Shown: positions 1-9,006 of the stretch, in pieces
Layout of the letters: every line of letters begins with the position of its first letter
Position numbering within the stretch: position 1 is the first letter of the stretch
DNA from: Novosphingobium sp. Leaf2
GTDB taxonomy: Bacteria > Pseudomonadota > Alphaproteobacteria > Sphingomonadales > Sphingomonadaceae
Length of the DNA stretch: 64,000 bases
Reading direction: 5' to 3'
Assembly: GCF_001421325.1 (NCBI RefSeq)
Contig: NZ_LMJY01000006.1
Span: 1 to 64,000 of the forward strand
Made by a program: the position numbers and the translations under genes
The notes under the pieces: model-generated
Seen by the model: the letters and a program-made list of their open reading frames with translations, nothing else
Database searches by the model: none
Told to the model about the DNA's origin: nothing

Positions 1-119
1 CGTGGTGAAACGCCCTCTAAAACCACAAACCGAGTCGGTCAACTCCCCAATGAAAGAAAAATGACACCACTCAATCATACCATCCACAGCGCACGCCAAA
101 CCTGACGCGTCGGCAAGGT

Positions 120-1616
120 TTATCCCGCCGCCTTCAGGCGACCTTGCTCTGTCGGGCACACAACGATGTCGGACCCATACAATCTGCCTGTGCCGCGCTG
201 CACGCGCTTGGCTTCGTACAAAGCCACATCCGCCCGATGCAGCCACTCGGACGAACTGCTGGTTACACTATCGAGCAGCGCAGCACCAACGGTGACCGAG
301 ACAGTGCGTCGTATGCCGTCCTTCTCCACATTATCGCGTAACGATGCCAGCACCGCTCCGACAACCGTTTCCACATCGCCGCAATCGCGGGGCCGGGTAA
401 GCAGAACGACAAATTCATCCCCGCCCAGCCTTGCCACGACACTCTTGGGAGGCACTACCCCACGCAGGGTCTGCGCCATCCCGCGCAAAACGTCGTCTCC
501 GGTCGCATGGCCGAAGGTGTCGTTGACGCCCTTGAACCCATCGAGATCGAGAAGCAGCAGGCAGGCCGGATCGTTGGCGGCCCGCGCCCGTTCTAGGGCA
601 TCGTTCAGGTGCTTGTTGAGGCATGAGCGGTTCGCAAGGCCGGTTAGCGCATCGGTGTCGGCATCGCGGCGCAGCGACTGTTCGCGCGCATGGCGCTCCG
701 TCACGTCCTGAAACACGCCGATGATCGCTACGACGCGCCCGTCCACGACTTGCGCTTCGCCCATGCTGCGGACGCGCCTTTCCCGGCCATCGACGGTGAA
801 AAAATCGCTCTCGAAATCGAACGGCTCGCCATGAGTGGCGCACCGTTTCAACAGTCTGTCGATCTCTGCCCGATCGTCGGCCCGGTAGAATTTCAACGCT
901 TCATCCAGCGAAGGCATCTGCCCATGCGGCAACCCATGAATCACGTAGACCTGTTCCGACCAATACAAACGCTGATCGTTGAGATCGAGCCGCCATGACC
1001 CGATTCCCGCCATGCGTTCGGCCTGCCGCAGTTGCAGGTGCTGGCGCTCAAGCATCGCGACATGCGTTCGCGCCGACCGCGACAAACCCACCGCCGCCGC
1101 CTCTGCAGCGCGCGCGCCGATCAGCGCGCTTACCAAGTTGGCAAGGTCTTTCAGCGACCGGATTTCGCGTTCGGAAAAGGACCGGGGCTTGGTATCGATC
1201 ACGCACAACGTGCCGATGCCTGGCAAATCTTCGGCAAATCCGTCTGCGGCGGGGCGTAGCGGCACCCCGGCGTAAAACCGGATGCCCGGTTCACCGGTAA
1301 CGAGCGGGTTATCGACAAATCGCGAATCCCGCGTTGCATCTTCCACGATCATCGCATCGTTTAGATCGATGGCGTGACTGCAAAAGGCGTGTTCGCGCTC
1401 GGTTTCCGAAACCGAAAGGCCGCACTTGGCCTTAAACCACTGTCGATGATCATCGACGAGGGAGACCAGCGCAATCGGCACGTCCAGCAGGCGTTGAGCG
1501 AGCGCCACGATGGTGTCGAACTCCGGCTCGGGCGGCGTATCGAGGATACCGAACGCTTTCAGCTTCTCGACTCGCTCGCTTTCCCGAACGTGTTCTGGAC
1601 GACTGAGGTTTGCCAT
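120..1616 (-). CDS. Diguanylate cyclase with GAF, PAS and GGDEF domains
   Basis: A 498-aa soluble signalling protein that should make cyclic di-GMP from two GTP. Residues about 20-170 look like a GAF sensor domain and about 200-310 like a PAS domain ending in the typical DVTERHA linker. Residues 320-480 form the GGDEF domain, with an intact RLGGDEF active-site motif at 396-402. There is no EAL domain, so it should only synthesise the second messenger. The product-inhibition I-site (RxxD five residues before GGDEF) is absent; the positions read PPKS. No signal peptide or membrane segment is visible. The ATG at 1616 is preceded by AAGGGA at good spacing. It stands alone and nothing is encoded in the 119 bases beyond its 3' end. 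Confidence 0.9.
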   Translation of the reverse strand: MANLSRPEHVRESERVEKLKAFGILDTPPEPEFDTIVALAQRLLDVPIALVSLVDDHRQWFKAKCGLSVSETEREHAFCSHAIDLNDAMIVEDATRDSRFVDNPLVTGEPGIRFYAGVPLRPAADGFAEDLPGIGTLCVIDTKPRSFSEREIRSLKDLANLVSALIGARAAEAAAVGLSRSARTHVAMLERQHLQLRQAERMAGIGSWRLDLNDQRLYWSEQVYVIHGLPHGQMPSLDEALKFYRADDRAEIDRLLKRCATHGEPFDFESDFFTVDGRERRVRSMGEAQVVDGRVVAIIGVFQDVTERHAREQSLRRDADTDALTGLANRSCLNKHLNDALERARAANDPACLLLLDLDGFKGVNDTFGHATGDDVLRGMAQTLRGVVPPKSVVARLGGDEFVVLLTRPRDCGDVETVVGAVLASLRDNVEKDGIRRTVSVTVGAALLDSVTSSSSEWLHRADVALYEAKRVQRGTGRLYGSDIVVCPTEQGRLKAAG

Positions 1617-1774
1617 GAATTCCCTTATGACGTCTTTGAGGTTAATTTCACGCTACGAACGCAGGTGAAAATTCTGAACCAGGCTCACCCCTTATCTCGC
1701 CCATGCACCACCGCCCCGCCTCCATGCGGGTTGCACTTTGACTGCAGGCGGGTATAGGCGCGGCGAAAAATGCG

Positions 1775-1804
1775 CGCGCGGGTTTTCGCGCGTATGTTTT
1801 TTTT
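1775..1804. terminator. GC hairpin followed by a T-run, with no obvious upstream gene
   Basis: CGCGCG (1775-1780), loop GGTTTT, CGCGCG (1787-1792), then TATG and eight T. It looks like an intrinsic terminator on the plus strand and weakly on the minus strand. It lies between the divergent diguanylate cyclase and fpr genes, so no known gene would be terminated here. It may end a short transcript or be a structured part of the fpr leader. The rest of 1617-1914 shows no convincing gene. Confidence 0.35.
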
Positions 1805-1914
1805 ACGATCAAGGCTGCCAGCCGGCCCGGCAATGATGCGCATCTTGCCGCCTTGACCGCAGCCGGTTTCGGCGCGGTCACATCGACATGATGATTATCG
1901 AGGATTGAAAGTTG

Positions 1915-2748
1915 ATGAGCGACCCCAAGGCACCCGCCGCAGACCTGGCGCCCAACACCGTTCTGGAGCCTACCGCTGCGCTAACCGTCGAGGAAGTGCT
2001 GTCGGTACGGCACTGGAACGAGCACCTGTTCAGCTTCAAGATCACCCGCCCGGCCTCGTTCCGCTTCCGGTCCGGCGAGTTTGTGATGATCGGGCTGATG
2101 GGCGACAATGGGCGCCCCTTGCTGCGGGCCTACTCGGTGGCCAGCCCTGCATGGGACGAGACGCTCGAATTTCTGTCGATCAAGGTGGCCGATGGCCCAC
2201 TCACCTCGCGGCTCCAAAAGATCCAGCCGGGCGATCACATATTCCTGGGCCGCAAGCCCACCGGCACGCTGGTGGCCGATGCGCTGACGCCGGGCAAGCG
2301 GCTGTTCCTGTTCGGCTCGGGCACCGGGCTCGCGCCATTCCTGTCCTTGATCCGCGATCCCGACATTTATGAGCGGTTCGAGCAGGTGGTGGTCGTCCAT
2401 TCGGTGCGCACCGTCGTTGACTTGGCATTCCGCGAGGAACTGGAAAGCAGGCTGGCGGACGATCCGTTGGTGGACGAGCAGGCCCGGACCCAGCTGCATT
2501 ACGTGCCGACCGTTACGCGTGAGCCATTCCACACCACCGGCCGCATCAACGCGCTGATTGAAAACGGGCGGCTGTTCCAGGATCTGTCCGGGGATGCCCG
2601 GCTTGATCCGCAAACCGACCGGGTCATGCTGTGCGGCTCGATGGCGATGAACAAGGACATTGCCGCAATGCTGGAAGGCATGGGCTTTGAGGAAGGTTCG
2701 AACAACAAGCCGGCGGACTTCGTGATCGAGCGCGCTTTCGTCGGCTGA
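1915..2748 (+). CDS. fpr: Ferredoxin--NADP(+) reductase
   Basis: A 277-aa cytosolic FAD enzyme that passes electrons between NADPH and ferredoxin or flavodoxin. Visible signatures are the FAD-binding RAYSVASP motif near residue 68, the nucleotide-binding GTGLAPFLSLIRDP segment, and CGSMAMNKD in the NADP domain. The C-terminus FVIERAFVG lacks a terminal Tyr, as in bacterial-type FPRs. A TTG lies one codon upstream, but the ATG at 1915 with AGGA ten bases before it is the better start. It is a single gene with a terminator directly after it. In bacteria FPR supplies reduced ferredoxin or flavodoxin for Fe-S assembly and oxidative stress responses. Confidence 0.93.
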   Translation: MSDPKAPAADLAPNTVLEPTAALTVEEVLSVRHWNEHLFSFKITRPASFRFRSGEFVMIGLMGDNGRPLLRAYSVASPAWDETLEFLSIKVADGPLTSRLQKIQPGDHIFLGRKPTGTLVADALTPGKRLFLFGSGTGLAPFLSLIRDPDIYERFEQVVVVHSVRTVVDLAFREELESRLADDPLVDEQARTQLHYVPTVTREPFHTTGRINALIENGRLFQDLSGDARLDPQTDRVMLCGSMAMNKDIAAMLEGMGFEEGSNNKPADFVIERAFVG

Positions 2749-2769
2749 CCGGCATCGCAAACCGCCTGC

Positions 2770-2800
2770 AAACGGCCTGCCCTCACGGGTGGGCCGTTTT
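2770..2800 (+). terminator. Intrinsic terminator after fpr
   Basis: AAACGGCC pairs with GGCCGTTT around a further CCC/GGG pairing, and the right arm runs into TTTT at 2797-2800. It starts about 22 bases after the fpr stop codon and separates fpr from glgX. Confidence 0.8.
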
Positions 2801-2908
2801 CGTATGCGCTGGGCCGATACGCCATTCCTTGCCAACTCCGCAGCCCGGATGGGAACGCCCGCCAGGACTGCGAGTTAGCGGGTGCAGCATCATCCAGGAG
2901 TTTCGCGA

Positions 2909-5011
2909 ATGTCGCAGGGGTCAGCCAGCTTTTCTTTCGCCAAGCCCGAGCGCTTGATGCACGAGCTGGGCGCGGAATTTACAGGCGACGGCACGCATTT
3001 CGGAATATTTTCGGAGCATGCTGAAGCCATGGAGCTTTGCCTGTTTTCCGAGGATGGCGCGCAGGAGATCGCCCGACTGGGGATGCCATCGCGCGAAGGC
3101 TCGATCTTCTCCGGCTACATCCCCGGCGTCAGACCGGGGCAATTGTACGGGTATCGCGCCCACGGACCGTACGATCCTGCAAACGGCCACCGCTTCAACC
3201 CGAACAAGCTGCTGCTCGATCCCTACGCGCGCGAAGTGTCCGGCACGCTGACATGGGACGATGCCTTGTGGGGCTACGACCTGCAAACCGGCGACGATAC
3301 GACATTTGACGACCGCGATTCCGCGCCTTTCATGGTCAAGAGCGTGGTGCAGGACCCGGATTTCGACTGGGAGGGCGACAAGTCGCTGTCACGCCCCTGG
3401 ACGCAAACAGTGATCTACGAGGCGCACGTGCGCGGCCTCACCATGCTGCACCCCGATGTTCCCGAACATCTGCGCGGCACCTATGCCGGCATGGCGAGTG
3501 AGCCGATCATCGCCCATTTGCACAAACTTGGTATTACCGCGATCGAACTTTTGCCCTGCCAGTTCTTCCTCGATGACCGGATGTTGCTGGACAAGGGATT
3601 GTCGAACTTCTGGGGCTATCAGACGCTGGGCTTCTTCGCGCCGGAGCCGCGCTTTCTGGAAGGCGGCGAACGCGCGCCGCGCGCGATCCGCCAGTTCAAG
3701 GACATGGTGAAGCGGTTCCACAAGGCCGGGATCGAAGTGATCATGGACGTGGTCTACAATCACACCGCCGAGGGTTCCGAAAAAGGGCCGACCCTTTCGT
3801 TTCGCGGACTCGACAACGCCAGCTACTACATGCTGTCGCCCGAAAATCCGCGTCACAGCTTCGATACCACCGGCACCGGCAACACGCTGGCCGTCGCCCA
3901 CCCGATAGTGCTGCGCATGGTGCTCGATTCGCTGCGCTACTGGGTGCAGGTGATGCACGTCGACGGCTTCCGCTTCGATCTGGCATCCACGCTTGGGCGG
4001 GAAGGCGACGGCTTCGACCGCGAGGGCGGCTTCTTCGATGCCATCCGGCAGGACCCGATCCTGGCTGGCGTCAAGCTGATCGCAGAGCCGTGGGACGTGG
4101 GCATGGGCGGCTATCAGGTCGGCGGCTTCCCCTACCCTTTCCGCGAATGGAACGACAAGTTCCGCGATGATGTGCGCGCGTTCTGGCGCGGCGACGAGGG
4201 GCTGGTGGGAGACATCTCGCAGCGCCTGATCGGCTCGCCGGTGCAGTTCAACCATTCCGATCGCGGCGCCAATACCTCGATCAACTTTCTGGCCGCGCAC
4301 GACGGCTTCACGTTGATGGACACGGTTTCATACAATGAGCGCCACAATGAGGCGAACGGCGAAGGCGGCGCCGACGGGCATGACAACAACCTATCCGACG
4401 ACATGGGCTTCGAAGGCGTAACGGACGACGAAGCCATAAACGCCGCGCGTGCCCGTCGCCGCCGCGCCATGGTGGCCACGCTGATGATCAGCCAGGGCGT
4501 GCCGATGATGCTGTCCGGTGATGAGATTGGCAACAGCCAGCAGGGCAACAACAACGTCTATTGCCAGGATAACGAACTGGGCTGGATCGACTGGCCGGGT
4601 CGCGACGATGCGTTTGCGGACTTCTGCAGCCGGATAATCGCGCTGCGCCATGAATACCCGGTGCTGGCGCAGGAGAACTTCCTGCACGGCGACACCGGCG
4701 AAAACGAGCGCACCGAGATCGCCTGGTTCCAGCCCGACGGACGACCGATGGACGAGGAATTGTGGAACCAGGCCTCTCTGCGGGTTCTGGGCATGCTGAT
4801 GGACTATTCCACGCGCGAAGCTTTCCTTGAGGGCGGACGGCCCTTGTTCGTGGTGGTCAATGCCGGAGACGGTCTGGAATTCACGTTGCCTCAGGGCGAA
4901 TGGGTCCGCATCCTCGACACCGCGCGTGACGATCCGTTTACCGAAGAGGCCATTGCCGAAGAGGCTGCGGCGATATCGCCGGCCGGCGTCTGCCTGTTTC
5001 GTCCGGCCTGA
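2909..5011 (+). CDS. glgX: Glycogen debranching enzyme GlgX (isoamylase type)
   Basis: About 700 aa, GH13 family. It hydrolyses alpha-1,6 branches in glycogen or maltodextrin and yields linear chains for TreY. An N-terminal CBM48-like beta domain precedes the barrel. Catalytic-region motifs seen in order are DVVYNHTAEG, DGFRFDLAST (nucleophile Asp), LIAEPWDVG (acid/base Glu) and AAHDGFTLMD. The ATG at 2909 has AGGAG eight bases upstream; an in-frame GTG at 2882 has no such site. It is the first gene of glgX-treZ-treY, and its TGA lies two bases before the treZ GTG. No glycogen synthase or branching enzyme is nearby, so the glucan must be made elsewhere or imported. Confidence 0.93.
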   Translation: MSQGSASFSFAKPERLMHELGAEFTGDGTHFGIFSEHAEAMELCLFSEDGAQEIARLGMPSREGSIFSGYIPGVRPGQLYGYRAHGPYDPANGHRFNPNKLLLDPYAREVSGTLTWDDALWGYDLQTGDDTTFDDRDSAPFMVKSVVQDPDFDWEGDKSLSRPWTQTVIYEAHVRGLTMLHPDVPEHLRGTYAGMASEPIIAHLHKLGITAIELLPCQFFLDDRMLLDKGLSNFWGYQTLGFFAPEPRFLEGGERAPRAIRQFKDMVKRFHKAGIEVIMDVVYNHTAEGSEKGPTLSFRGLDNASYYMLSPENPRHSFDTTGTGNTLAVAHPIVLRMVLDSLRYWVQVMHVDGFRFDLASTLGREGDGFDREGGFFDAIRQDPILAGVKLIAEPWDVGMGGYQVGGFPYPFREWNDKFRDDVRAFWRGDEGLVGDISQRLIGSPVQFNHSDRGANTSINFLAAHDGFTLMDTVSYNERHNEANGEGGADGHDNNLSDDMGFEGVTDDEAINAARARRRRAMVATLMISQGVPMMLSGDEIGNSQQGNNNVYCQDNELGWIDWPGRDDAFADFCSRIIALRHEYPVLAQENFLHGDTGENERTEIAWFQPDGRPMDEELWNQASLRVLGMLMDYSTREAFLEGGRPLFVVVNAGDGLEFTLPQGEWVRILDTARDDPFTEEAIAEEAAAISPAGVCLFRPA

Positions 5012-5013
5012 TC

Positions 5014-6732
5014 GTGAGCGACGTGCGATGGGGCGCCCACCCCGCCGGGGATGGAATGTGGCAATTCGGCTTATGGGCGCCGGACGTCAAGAGCGCCCAG
5101 GTCGAACTTGATGGCACGCGACTTTCGGCACGCTCGGCGCCGGACGGATGGTGGCACCTGTCCGCTCCCGCGCACGCCGGGCAACACTACATGTGGGTGC
5201 TGGATGGCGCCGCTTACCCAGACCCTGCCGCGCGAGCGCAGGCCGGCGACGTGCATGCCGCCTCGGTCCTCGTTGATCCCGCGTACAACTGGCAAGCACA
5301 ATGGCGCGGGCGGTCGATCCCCGAGGCAGTGATCTACGAACTGCATGTCGGCACGTTCACCGCCCAAGGCACCTTTGCCGCCGCGGCTGAGGAGTTGCCC
5401 CGCCTGCGCGAGCTTGGCGTCACCATGATCGAATTGATGCCGTTAGCCCAGTTCGAGGGTGATCGCGGTTGGGGTTATGACGGGGTGCTGCCCTATGCCC
5501 CCCATCCGGCATACGGCTCGCCAGACGACATGCGCGCGTTCATCGATGCGGCGCATGCCCACGGCATTGGGGTTCTGCTAGACGTGGTCTACAACCACTT
5601 CGGACCCTCCGGCAATTATCTGGGTGCATGGTGCCCTTCGTTCTTCCACCCCGAACGCGCCTCACCCTGGGGCGCCGGAATCGCATTCGAAACCCCCGCC
5701 GCGCGCGCCTATTTCATCGCCAACGCCCAGCACTGGCTGGAGGAATACCAACTCGACGGTCTGCGTCTGGATGCGGTCCATGCCATAGAGGATCATTCCC
5801 CCACCCACTTTCTGGATGAACTGGGCAAGCAGATTCGCGCCCGTGCTTATGATCGCCCGATCCATCTGGTGACCGAGGACGAACGCAACCTTACCCGCTA
5901 TTTTACCCCGCAAGCGCCGTACGACGCCACCTGGAACGATGACTGGCACCACGCCGTCCATTGCCTGCTGACCGGTGAGGACGAGAGCTACTACGCGCCA
6001 TTCGCACACGACCCCGTGGGTGATATCGCCACGGCCCTGGCCGATGGGTACGTCGAGCAAGGGCAGCCCCGAGTGAACGGCGACGCGCATCCGCGCGGAG
6101 AGCCGTCTGCCCAGCTGCCTGGCACCGCCTTCGTCAATTTCCTCGGCAACCACGATCAGGTGGGCAATCGTGCGCGCGGCGAGCGCCTGCATCAGCTTGT
6201 GGATGATGGCCATGCCTACCGCGTCATGACCGCGCTGACGCTGCTCGCCCCGTTCACGCCGATGCTGTTCATGGGCGACGAATTTCTCACCAGCGCCCCC
6301 TTCCAGTTCTTCGTCGATTTTACCGGCGACCTGGCCGAAGCGGTGCGCAAAGGGCGCGCGCAGGAATTTGCCCGCTTCAGCAGCTTCGGCGGCGCCGTGC
6401 CCGATCCCGTAAGTGCGCGCACGTTCCGCGATTCCAAGATCGGCAGACCCGAAACGCAGGCTCAGCGCGACCACCTGGAGTTCGTCACGCACCTGCTGAC
6501 GCTGCGGGCGCGGCATGTAACGCCGTTGCTGGCGCGCGTGCCTAGCCCCGAAGCCACCGTCGATCGCCGGGATGACCTGATCGACGTGTGCTGGTCCTTC
6601 GCGCCCGGCACCATTCACATGCGCGGCGCATTCGGGCCGAACGCGGCGTTTGTGCCCCATCCCGACCCTGCCCTGCTGCTTACCGACGGGTCGAGCCCCT
6701 TCGCGCTGTCAGCCACCTTTTCGCCGGAGTGA
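5014..6732 (+). CDS. treZ: Malto-oligosyltrehalose trehalohydrolase
   Basis: A 572-aa GH13 enzyme that releases trehalose from maltooligosyl-trehalose made by TreY. It has an N-terminal CBM48-like region (about 1-100), then the barrel with DVVYNHFGPSGNYL, DGLRLDAVHAIED (nucleophile Asp), TEDERNLTRY (acid Glu) and FLGNHDQVGNRARGER. The GNHDQ motif and the ERNL segment are typical of TreZ rather than branching enzyme. It starts with GTG two bases after the glgX stop and ends five bases before treY, so it is clearly the middle gene of an operon. Trehalose made this way is usually a compatible solute or stress protectant. Confidence 0.92.
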   Translation: MSDVRWGAHPAGDGMWQFGLWAPDVKSAQVELDGTRLSARSAPDGWWHLSAPAHAGQHYMWVLDGAAYPDPAARAQAGDVHAASVLVDPAYNWQAQWRGRSIPEAVIYELHVGTFTAQGTFAAAAEELPRLRELGVTMIELMPLAQFEGDRGWGYDGVLPYAPHPAYGSPDDMRAFIDAAHAHGIGVLLDVVYNHFGPSGNYLGAWCPSFFHPERASPWGAGIAFETPAARAYFIANAQHWLEEYQLDGLRLDAVHAIEDHSPTHFLDELGKQIRARAYDRPIHLVTEDERNLTRYFTPQAPYDATWNDDWHHAVHCLLTGEDESYYAPFAHDPVGDIATALADGYVEQGQPRVNGDAHPRGEPSAQLPGTAFVNFLGNHDQVGNRARGERLHQLVDDGHAYRVMTALTLLAPFTPMLFMGDEFLTSAPFQFFVDFTGDLAEAVRKGRAQEFARFSSFGGAVPDPVSARTFRDSKIGRPETQAQRDHLEFVTHLLTLRARHVTPLLARVPSPEATVDRRDDLIDVCWSFAPGTIHMRGAFGPNAAFVPHPDPALLLTDGSSPFALSATFSPE

Positions 6733-6737
6733 TTGCG

Positions 6738-8936
6738 ATGCCAAACCCCGACACCGCGCCCGCCCCCGTCGCGACTTACCGCCTGCAACTGCGCGGCGGC
6801 ATGGACCTGGACGGCGCGCGCGCGCTGCTGCCGTGGCTGACAGAGTTGGGCATCAGCCACCTCTACCTTGCGCCACCGTTCCGCGCCGCCAGCGGGTCCA
6901 CTCACGGCTACGACGTGATCGACCCCACCTGTATCGACCCGGCGCTGGGGGGGCAGGACGCGTTCGAACGCCTGAGCGATGCCGCCCGGCAAGCGGGCGT
7001 GGGGATCGTGGTGGATATCGTGCCCAACCATATGGGCTTCACGCCGGAAAATCCGTGGCTGGCCTATGTAATGCGCGCAGGCCCGGACAGCCAGTACGCG
7101 CCTGTGTTCGACATCGATTGGTCGAAGGGACGACTGCACTTTCCCGTGCTCGATGGGTCGCCGGCTGACCTGCTGACCGCCGGTGACATCGCGATGTCCG
7201 GCATGCCGGCCGATCCTATGTTGCGGGTCTACGATCGAGATTTCCCGTTGCGCATTACAGACCTTGCCAAACAGCTGGCTGCCGCGCCTCATGAACTGGA
7301 TACGCCCGCCCTGCAGGCGCTGCTGGAGGAACAGCACTGGTCGCTAGGGCACTGGCGAGACGATGCGGACCGCATCATCCATCGCCGTTTCTTCAACATC
7401 ACCGACCTGATCGGCGTGCGCCAGGAAGACCCGGCGATCTTTGATCTCACCCACGCCTGGATCATTGCGCAGGTCGACGCCGGGCGCATCCAGGGGCTGC
7501 GGGTCGACCATATCGATGGCCTGGCGCAGCCCGGCGCTTACCTCGATCGGCTGCGCGCGGCGGTGGGAAGCGCTCCCATCTGGATCGAGAAGATCGTCAA
7601 GGCTGGCGAGCAGATTCCCGCCGCATGGCCGATAGAGGGGATGAGCGGCTACGAATTCATGGGCCCGGTGACACGTCTGCTCACCGAACCGGCCGGCCTT
7701 GCCGCCATGCGTACCGCCGCGCAAGGCGCGGTGCCTGCGTCCACCGGCGACGAAATCCAGGCTGTGCGCATGGAGATGCTGGCGAACGTCTTCACACCCG
7801 AAGTGGCGCGCGTTACCGAGGCGGCGATGCACGCGCTGGATGCCAGCGAAACCGAGCGATCGGCGGTTCGGGCCGCCATGATCCACCTGGCGGCGCGCTG
7901 GCCCGTGTATCGTTCCTACGCGGCGGACATGCGCCCACTCGATCCTGCCATTCTCGATGCGGTGGCAACGGCAGACGACGAGACGCGAGCACATGATTTG
8001 CTGCGCGTGCTTAAACACCCCGCCTCACCGCCCGCGCGCGTGTTTGCCATGCGCTTCGAGCAGTTAACCGGTGCGCTTACGGCGAAATCCGAAGAGGACA
8101 CCGTGTTTTTCCGCAGCGTTGCCTCTCTGCCGTTGTGCGAAGTGGGGGCGGAGCCGGATCTGAGTGCTGAAACCGCCTCCTGGTTCGAGGCGCAAATGGC
8201 AACGCGGGCGGCGCAAACGCCTCTGGCCTTGAACGCCCTATCGACCCACGACACCAAGCGATCGGCAGACGCGCGCGCCACCCTCATCGCTTTGACGCGC
8301 TTCCCCGATCTTGCCCGCACAGTGTTCGGGCAGGCGCGCCAGCGGGCAGCCGATCGAAACCTGCCGGAACGCTGGGGGCTCTATGCGTTGCAGACCGCAC
8401 TGATGCTGCGCGGTGAACCTGATGCGCAGGCCCGCATCGCCGATCATGTCGCCAAGGCGATGCGGGAAGCCAAGGACGTGTCCTTCCACGAATCTCCCAA
8501 CCAGGAAGCCGAGTCTGCCGTTACCGACCTATGCCTGTCCTTGATGGATGCGTTGGATGACGGGCTGCTGCCAGACGACGATGCGCACCAGCTTGCTGGC
8601 GCCATCTCGGCGGTCGTGCTGGCGCAAGTGGCGCTGCAATTGACCGCGCCGGGCATACCGGACATCTACCAAGGCACCGAAGCGCTGGCGGTTGCGCTTA
8701 CTGATCCGGACAACCGGCGACCGGTAGATTGGCATGCACTGCGTTCGGTAACCGGGGATGACAGCCTCTCCGCCCGCAAACTCGCCCTCACCCGCACCCT
8801 GCTCGCCGAACGCAGCGCCGCCCCGCGCCTGTTCACCCACGGCACCTATCGCTTGTCAGAGCGTGATGGCGCACTTGTTGTACAGCGCGAACTGGACGGG
8901 CAGCGATTTTCCTGGACGATCGAGCTTGCCGCATAA
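6738..8936 (+). CDS. treY: Malto-oligosyltrehalose synthase
   Basis: A 732-aa GH13_26 enzyme that isomerises the reducing-end alpha-1,4 bond of maltodextrins to alpha-1,1, giving maltooligosyl-trehalose. The N-terminus (ATYRLQLRGGMD) is the family hallmark. DIVPNHMGF, GLRVDHIDGLAQP (nucleophile) and IEKIVKAGEQ (acid) follow, then ALSTHDTKRSADARA. The reading frame stays open 150 bases further upstream inside treZ. The ATG at 6738, with GGAG at 6726 and a five-base gap from the treZ stop, is the natural start. It is the last gene of the trehalose operon and is somewhat shorter than many TreY proteins, as is common in alphaproteobacteria. Confidence 0.92.
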   Translation: MPNPDTAPAPVATYRLQLRGGMDLDGARALLPWLTELGISHLYLAPPFRAASGSTHGYDVIDPTCIDPALGGQDAFERLSDAARQAGVGIVVDIVPNHMGFTPENPWLAYVMRAGPDSQYAPVFDIDWSKGRLHFPVLDGSPADLLTAGDIAMSGMPADPMLRVYDRDFPLRITDLAKQLAAAPHELDTPALQALLEEQHWSLGHWRDDADRIIHRRFFNITDLIGVRQEDPAIFDLTHAWIIAQVDAGRIQGLRVDHIDGLAQPGAYLDRLRAAVGSAPIWIEKIVKAGEQIPAAWPIEGMSGYEFMGPVTRLLTEPAGLAAMRTAAQGAVPASTGDEIQAVRMEMLANVFTPEVARVTEAAMHALDASETERSAVRAAMIHLAARWPVYRSYAADMRPLDPAILDAVATADDETRAHDLLRVLKHPASPPARVFAMRFEQLTGALTAKSEEDTVFFRSVASLPLCEVGAEPDLSAETASWFEAQMATRAAQTPLALNALSTHDTKRSADARATLIALTRFPDLARTVFGQARQRAADRNLPERWGLYALQTALMLRGEPDAQARIADHVAKAMREAKDVSFHESPNQEAESAVTDLCLSLMDALDDGLLPDDDAHQLAGAISAVVLAQVALQLTAPGIPDIYQGTEALAVALTDPDNRRPVDWHALRSVTGDDSLSARKLALTRTLLAERSAAPRLFTHGTYRLSERDGALVVQRELDGQRFSWTIELAA

Positions 8937-9006
8937 ATGACGCGCAACCCGTCCAGCTCAGCTTGCGCGGTTGAGCAAGCCCGCGCGATGCATTAGGCGG
9001 GAAACC

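Noticed and set aside
1648..1881. A 77-codon frame on the minus strand between fpr and the diguanylate cyclase
   Set aside because: No ribosome-binding site, odd composition, and it runs through the GC hairpin. It is not supported as a gene.
1915..2748. The fpr product as dedicated reductase for the Rieske oxygenase
   Set aside because: The genes are 60 kb apart and fpr is a housekeeping-type enzyme. A functional link cannot be read from the sequence.
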